NCBI GenBank assembly: GCA_934122235.1
Contig: CAKOWE010000018.1
Coordinates: 1 to 25,226, forward strand
Reading direction: 5' to 3'
DNA: 25,226 nucleotides
Source of the DNA: an uncultured Clostridia bacterium
GTDB taxonomy: Bacteria > Bacillota > Clostridia > TANB77 > CAG-508
The notes below the pieces were generated by a model. That model had not been told where the DNA came from and ran no database searches. It saw only the letters and a program-made list of their open reading frames with translations. The position numbers were made by a program, and so were the translations under genes. This document shows positions 22,967-25,226 of the stretch, piece after piece (within the stretch, counting starts at the first letter, position 1; every line of letters begins with the position of its first letter).

Positions 22967-23015
22967 TTCTTTGCACCTCCTTAATTGTAAAATTATATAT
23001 ATAAAAAATTATAAA

Positions 23016-23543
23016 CTATATTTTTTCAACTTGTGAAAATTCTAATTCTACTGGAGTTTCTCTTCCAAACATTGAAACAACTACTTTTACTTTGTTTTTT
23101 TCTTTGTTTATTTCTTGAACAACTCCAACAAATCCATCTAATGGGCCATTAACAACTTTTACAGAATCATTAACATCATAATCAACTTCTATAATTGCTT
23201 CGTCAAATCCCATATTTCTAATTTCTTCTGGTGTTAACGCTATTGGTTCTGTACCAGATCCAACAAACCCCGTAACACCTCTTGTATTTCTAACTATGTA
23301 CCAAGATTCTTCAGTTACTATCATTTTTATTAAAACGTATCCTGGAAAAACTTTTTTTAAATTAGTTTTTCTTTTTCCATCTTTTATTTCAATTTGTTCT
23401 TCCATTGGAACAACTATATCGAAAAAGAAATCTTCTAATTCTCTGTTTTTAATTGTTTTTTCAAGATCAGTTTTTACTTTGTTTTCATATCCTGAATATG
23501 TATGTACAACATACCATTTTGGTTCATTATCTACTTGAGACAT
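23016..23543 (-). CDS. nusG: Transcription termination/antitermination factor NusG
   Basis: 175 residues. NusG binds RNA polymerase and modulates pausing, termination and coupling to ribosomes. The NGN domain opens with KWYVVHTYSGYENKV and has VFPGYVLIKM and WYIVRNTRGVTGFVG. The C-terminal KOW domain carries VNDSVKVVNGPLDGFVGVV. Length and layout are standard. ATG 23541-23543 follows GAGGAGG, 15 bases beyond the secE stop, so the two are cotranscribed. Confidence 0.97.
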   Translation of the reverse strand: MSQVDNEPKWYVVHTYSGYENKVKTDLEKTIKNRELEDFFFDIVVPMEEQIEIKDGKRKTNLKKVFPGYVLIKMIVTEESWYIVRNTRGVTGFVGSGTEPIALTPEEIRNMGFDEAIIEVDYDVNDSVKVVNGPLDGFVGVVQEINKEKNKVKVVVSMFGRETPVELEFSQVEKI

Positions 23544-23558
23544 TTTTTAGCCTCCTCT

Positions 23559-23912
23559 TTATTGTTGTGCTTCTGGACTAGGTGTAGTTTCAACATTAGT
23601 ATTATCTTGTCCATTATTTGATTCTTCGTTTGCTGTTGTTTCTGGAGTAGCATTATTATTATTTTCTTCAACAGCTGTACTTGTTTGATTATTTATAGCT
23701 GATTTTAATCTGTTTATTCCATGTTTGTTTAGTGTTTCAAAACCTAAATCTAAAACAAAAACTATTGCAGCTGTAATTGCAACAATTGTTATAACTGCAA
23801 TTGTATTATTTACTAGTTGCTTTCCTGTTGGCCAAGTAACTTTTTTCAATTCGGTTTTAAAATCTTTGAAAAAATGTTTTTTTTCATTCTTTACTTTTTT
23901 ATCATTAGCCAT
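23559..23912 (-). CDS. secE: Preprotein translocase subunit SecE with a long C-terminal tail
   Basis: SecE clamps SecY in the protein-export channel. The conserved amphipathic stretch ELKKVTWPTGKQL (21-33) is followed by one membrane helix (about 35-57, TIAVITIVAITAAIVFVLDL), which is the whole canonical Gram-positive SecE. Here the protein is 117 residues because about 45 extra residues follow (QTSTAVEENNNNATPET and further N, T, E and Q), a low-complexity tail that should lie outside the membrane. No frameshift explains it: the stop sits just before the nusG RBS. ATG 23910-23912 follows TAGGAGGAG. Confidence 0.92.
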   Translation of the reverse strand: MANDKKVKNEKKHFFKDFKTELKKVTWPTGKQLVNNTIAVITIVAITAAIVFVLDLGFETLNKHGINRLKSAINNQTSTAVEENNNNATPETTANEESNNGQDNTNVETTPSPEAQQ

Positions 23913-23935
23913 TTTACTCCTCCTACAATTAGGCT

Positions 23936-24100
23936 TTATTTTGTCTCTTTATGTGTTGTTCTTTTTTTGCAGAATTTACAATACTTTGCTATTTCTAATC
24001 TATCAGTATTATTTCTTTTGTTTTTACTTGTTGTATAATTTCTTCTTTTACATTCTGTGCATTCTATTGTTATATTTTCTCTTGGTCCTTTTGCTGCCAT
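23936..24100 (-). CDS. rpmG: 50S ribosomal protein L33 (zinc-ribbon form)
   Basis: This 54-residue gene is short but clear: MAAKGPRENITIECTECKRR, then NYTTSKNKRNNTDRLEIAKY and CKFCKKRTTHKETK. Two CxxC pairs (CTEC and CKFC) form a zinc ribbon, so this is the Zn-binding form of L33, not the Cys-free paralogue made under zinc starvation. ATG 24098-24100 has GGAGGTGGAG upstream, and the stop is 24 bases from secE. rpmG-secE-nusG is the standard order in Firmicutes. It is the first gene of the operon. Confidence 0.95.
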   Translation of the reverse strand: MAAKGPRENITIECTECKRRNYTTSKNKRNNTDRLEIAKYCKFCKKRTTHKETK

Positions 24101-24185
24101 TTCAGCTCCACCTCCGTTTGTTTATATGCTCTTTTTAACGATGTGATTTGTCTGTTTTTTATTAAACATTCAAATAGACTATACT

Positions 24186-24214
24186 ACTTTACCATATTTT
24201 TCACAATATGTCAA
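24186..24214 (-). promoter_or_regulatory. Promoter of the rpmG-secE-nusG-rplKAJL operon
   Basis: On the minus strand TTGACA (complement of 24209-24214), 17 bases, TAAAGT (complement of 24186-24191), giving a leader of about 80 bases before rpmG. The -35 box is consensus and the -10 box has two mismatches. Confidence 0.65.
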
Positions 24215-24241
24215 TGTTTTTCTTACGGAAATTACGGATTT

Positions 24242-24805
24242 TTATTTTTTCTTTTCTACCGAATATCCAAACTTACCAATTTTTTTACCCAGTTGATAAT
24301 ATCCACCATTTGCATAAGCAATTAAATTGCATTTGCTAATATCAAAAGCTCCATTTACATCTATATATTTTTCATCAGCATCTATAGATAATACTTCTGC
24401 TGTAAACATATGATGGCTTCCTAATTCTTTTATTTCTATAACTTTACATTCAACAGATACTGGACTCTCAGCTATTAAAGGACATTTAACAAAATTTCCC
24501 TTTTGTTTCGTTAAATGCATTTCTTTAAACTTATCAAATTTAGCACCAGATTTTACCCCGCACCAGTCTGTAGCATATGCAAGTTGTTCATTTGTAAGAT
24601 TTATTGCAAATTCTCCAGTTTCTTTTATTAAATTGTATGAATATCTTTCTGGTCTAACAGATATATACACAATAGCCGGATTTGTATTTTGTATTCCTGT
24701 CCAAGCAACCGTCATTATATTTGATTTTTCCATTGTACCAGAAGTAACCATTACTGCTGGTATTGGATATATAAACGTTCCTGGTTTCCACATTATTTTT
24801 CCCAT
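24242..24805 (-). CDS. Flavin reductase-like (FMN-binding split-barrel) protein
   Basis: 187 residues of the flavin-reductase-like domain, which binds FMN and usually passes electrons from NAD(P)H or flavin. The pattern PAVMVTSGTMEKSNIMTVAWTG (17-38), then VYISVRPERYSYNLIKETGEFAINL and later LGSHHMFTAEVLSID and AYANGGYYQLGKKIGKFG, fits the family found in anaerobes beside rubredoxin or iron-sulfur proteins. No iron-sulfur or rubredoxin motif is seen in this protein. ATG 24803-24805 follows AGGGAGTGA. It sits alone between the 5S gene and the ribosomal protein operon, with no clear terminator before rpmG. The substrate is unknown; NADH:FMN oxidoreductase-like activity is possible. Confidence 0.85.
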   Translation of the reverse strand: MGKIMWKPGTFIYPIPAVMVTSGTMEKSNIMTVAWTGIQNTNPAIVYISVRPERYSYNLIKETGEFAINLTNEQLAYATDWCGVKSGAKFDKFKEMHLTKQKGNFVKCPLIAESPVSVECKVIEIKELGSHHMFTAEVLSIDADEKYIDVNGAFDISKCNLIAYANGGYYQLGKKIGKFGYSVEKKK

Positions 24806-24919
24806 AAAAAAATCACTCCCTACAATTTTAATTATACCTTTTATTGTATTCTAATACTGTTTTTTTATGCCCATTTATTCTGGATAAACATACGGTCTAG
24901 TAGTATATCACAAATAAAT

Positions 24920-24961
24920 AAAGCATACATTAAACATCTAGCTATATCTAATGTATACTTT
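24920..24961 (-). terminator. Probable terminator of the rRNA operon
   Basis: Downstream of 5S on the minus strand, an AAAG-ATACATTA stem (with one mismatch) pairs with TAATGTAT-CTTT across a loop and is followed by TTTATTTATTT. It is AT-rich, so moderately convincing. The rest of the 24806-25016 gap holds no gene that I can see. Confidence 0.55.
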
Positions 24962-25016
24962 ACTAAAATGCCCTATATGTTTTGTATATTCTGTTTAGCA
25001 AAATATACAAAAAAAA

Positions 25017-25133
25017 TCTGGCGACAACCTATTTTCCCAGCAAGGTAACTCGCAAGTATCTTCGGCATATATGAGCTTAACTTCTGTGTTCGGCATGGGT
25101 ACAGGTGTTTCCTCATATATCATAATCACCAGA
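25017..25133 (-). rRNA. rrf: 5S ribosomal RNA
   Basis: On the minus strand the sequence begins TCTGGTGATTATGATATATG and continues through GGAAACACCTGTACCCATGC, CGAACACAGAAGTTAAGCTC and GCCGAAGATACTT, ending TTGTCGCCAGA. The ends TCTGGTGA and TCGCCAGA pair to close the molecule (117 nt), and the loop A-C conserved blocks are all present. It follows 23S by about 59 bases, as in a normal bacterial rRNA operon, and T8 follows its 3' end. Confidence 0.96.
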
Positions 25134-25192
25134 AAAGTTTAGTATGAATCAACACACTGAAAAATATATAGATAATAAAGTAAACAAAATGT

Positions 25193-25226
25193 GGTTAAGC
25201 CCTCGATATATTAGTATTGGTCAGCT
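25193..25226 (-). rRNA. rrl: 23S ribosomal RNA, 3' end only
   Basis: The complement of the last 34 bases reads AGCTGACCAATACTAATATA followed by TCGAGGGCTTAACC, the conserved extreme 3' end of bacterial 23S rRNA. The rest lies beyond the window. The exact mature end is uncertain by a few bases. Confidence 0.93.

Noticed and set aside
24101..24241. tRNA gene near rpmG
   Set aside because: No cloverleaf pairing or T-loop consensus (GTTCRA) was seen; it is a promoter and leader region.
24984..25008. GTATATT ... AATATAC hairpin as the 5S terminator
   Set aside because: The T-run lies before the hairpin in the direction of transcription; the stem at 24920-24961 fits better.

Overview
The window looks like a chromosomal segment of a very AT-rich, low-GC Gram-positive bacterium of the class Clostridia, probably a gut commensal or an uncultured relative. 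The evidence is the A/T-rich codon use, strong AGGAGG-type ribosome binding sites, Firmicutes-type promoters (TTGACA-17-TATAAT), a BofC C-terminal domain protein, four-cysteine L33, and the order 23S-5S ... rpmG-secE-nusG-rplK-rplA-rplJ-rplL. Almost every conserved gene lies on the minus strand.

Left edge (1-2540): an accessory zone of small single-gene units, each with its own promoter, strong RBS and hairpin terminator. It holds the C-terminal part of a protein that resembles, from memory, gut-bacterial C-type-lectin-fold variable proteins (1-675), two unrecognised genes (872-1363 and 2277-2513), and a divergent pair of an XRE repressor and a small helical protein (1428-2131) with two matching operators. 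A similar stray unit, an LRV-repeat protein, sits at 8891-9253.

Metal and cell-wall block (2541-8719, minus): a cadC-like metal sensor, a free-standing HMA metal-binding protein and a Zn/Cd P1B-ATPase form an efflux operon with twin CadC-type operators. Upstream lies murL-murD2-cyclophilin. MurL carries GGGKDS and MurD2 is a variant Mur ligase. Together they are the predicted alternative route that adds L-Glu to UDP-MurNAc-L-Ala and then epimerises it, in place of the MurI racemase plus MurD. This is the most interesting system in the window.

Middle (9410-15855): rpsT on the plus strand. On the minus strand are a BofC-domain membrane protein, comEC broken by a frameshift inside its metallo-beta-lactamase motif, an SH3/NlpC-P60 cell-wall hydrolase and an MtaD-type deaminase.

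Transport block (15861-20586): an ABC ATPase, a large FtsX-type permease and a ZIP metal transporter form one transcription unit. It diverges from a tetR gene, and a 36-nt inverted repeat covers the -35 boxes of both promoters.

Translation block (20651-25226, minus): rplL, rplJ with its L10 leader, rplA, rplK, nusG, secE and rpmG from one promoter, then an upstream flavin reductase-like gene, 5S rRNA and the 3' end of 23S rRNA. The usual rpoB-rpoC does not follow rplL; a terminator and the convergent tetR are there instead.

No CRISPR array, tRNA, insertion sequence or phage structural gene was seen. No gene-free stretch exceeds about 230 bases.
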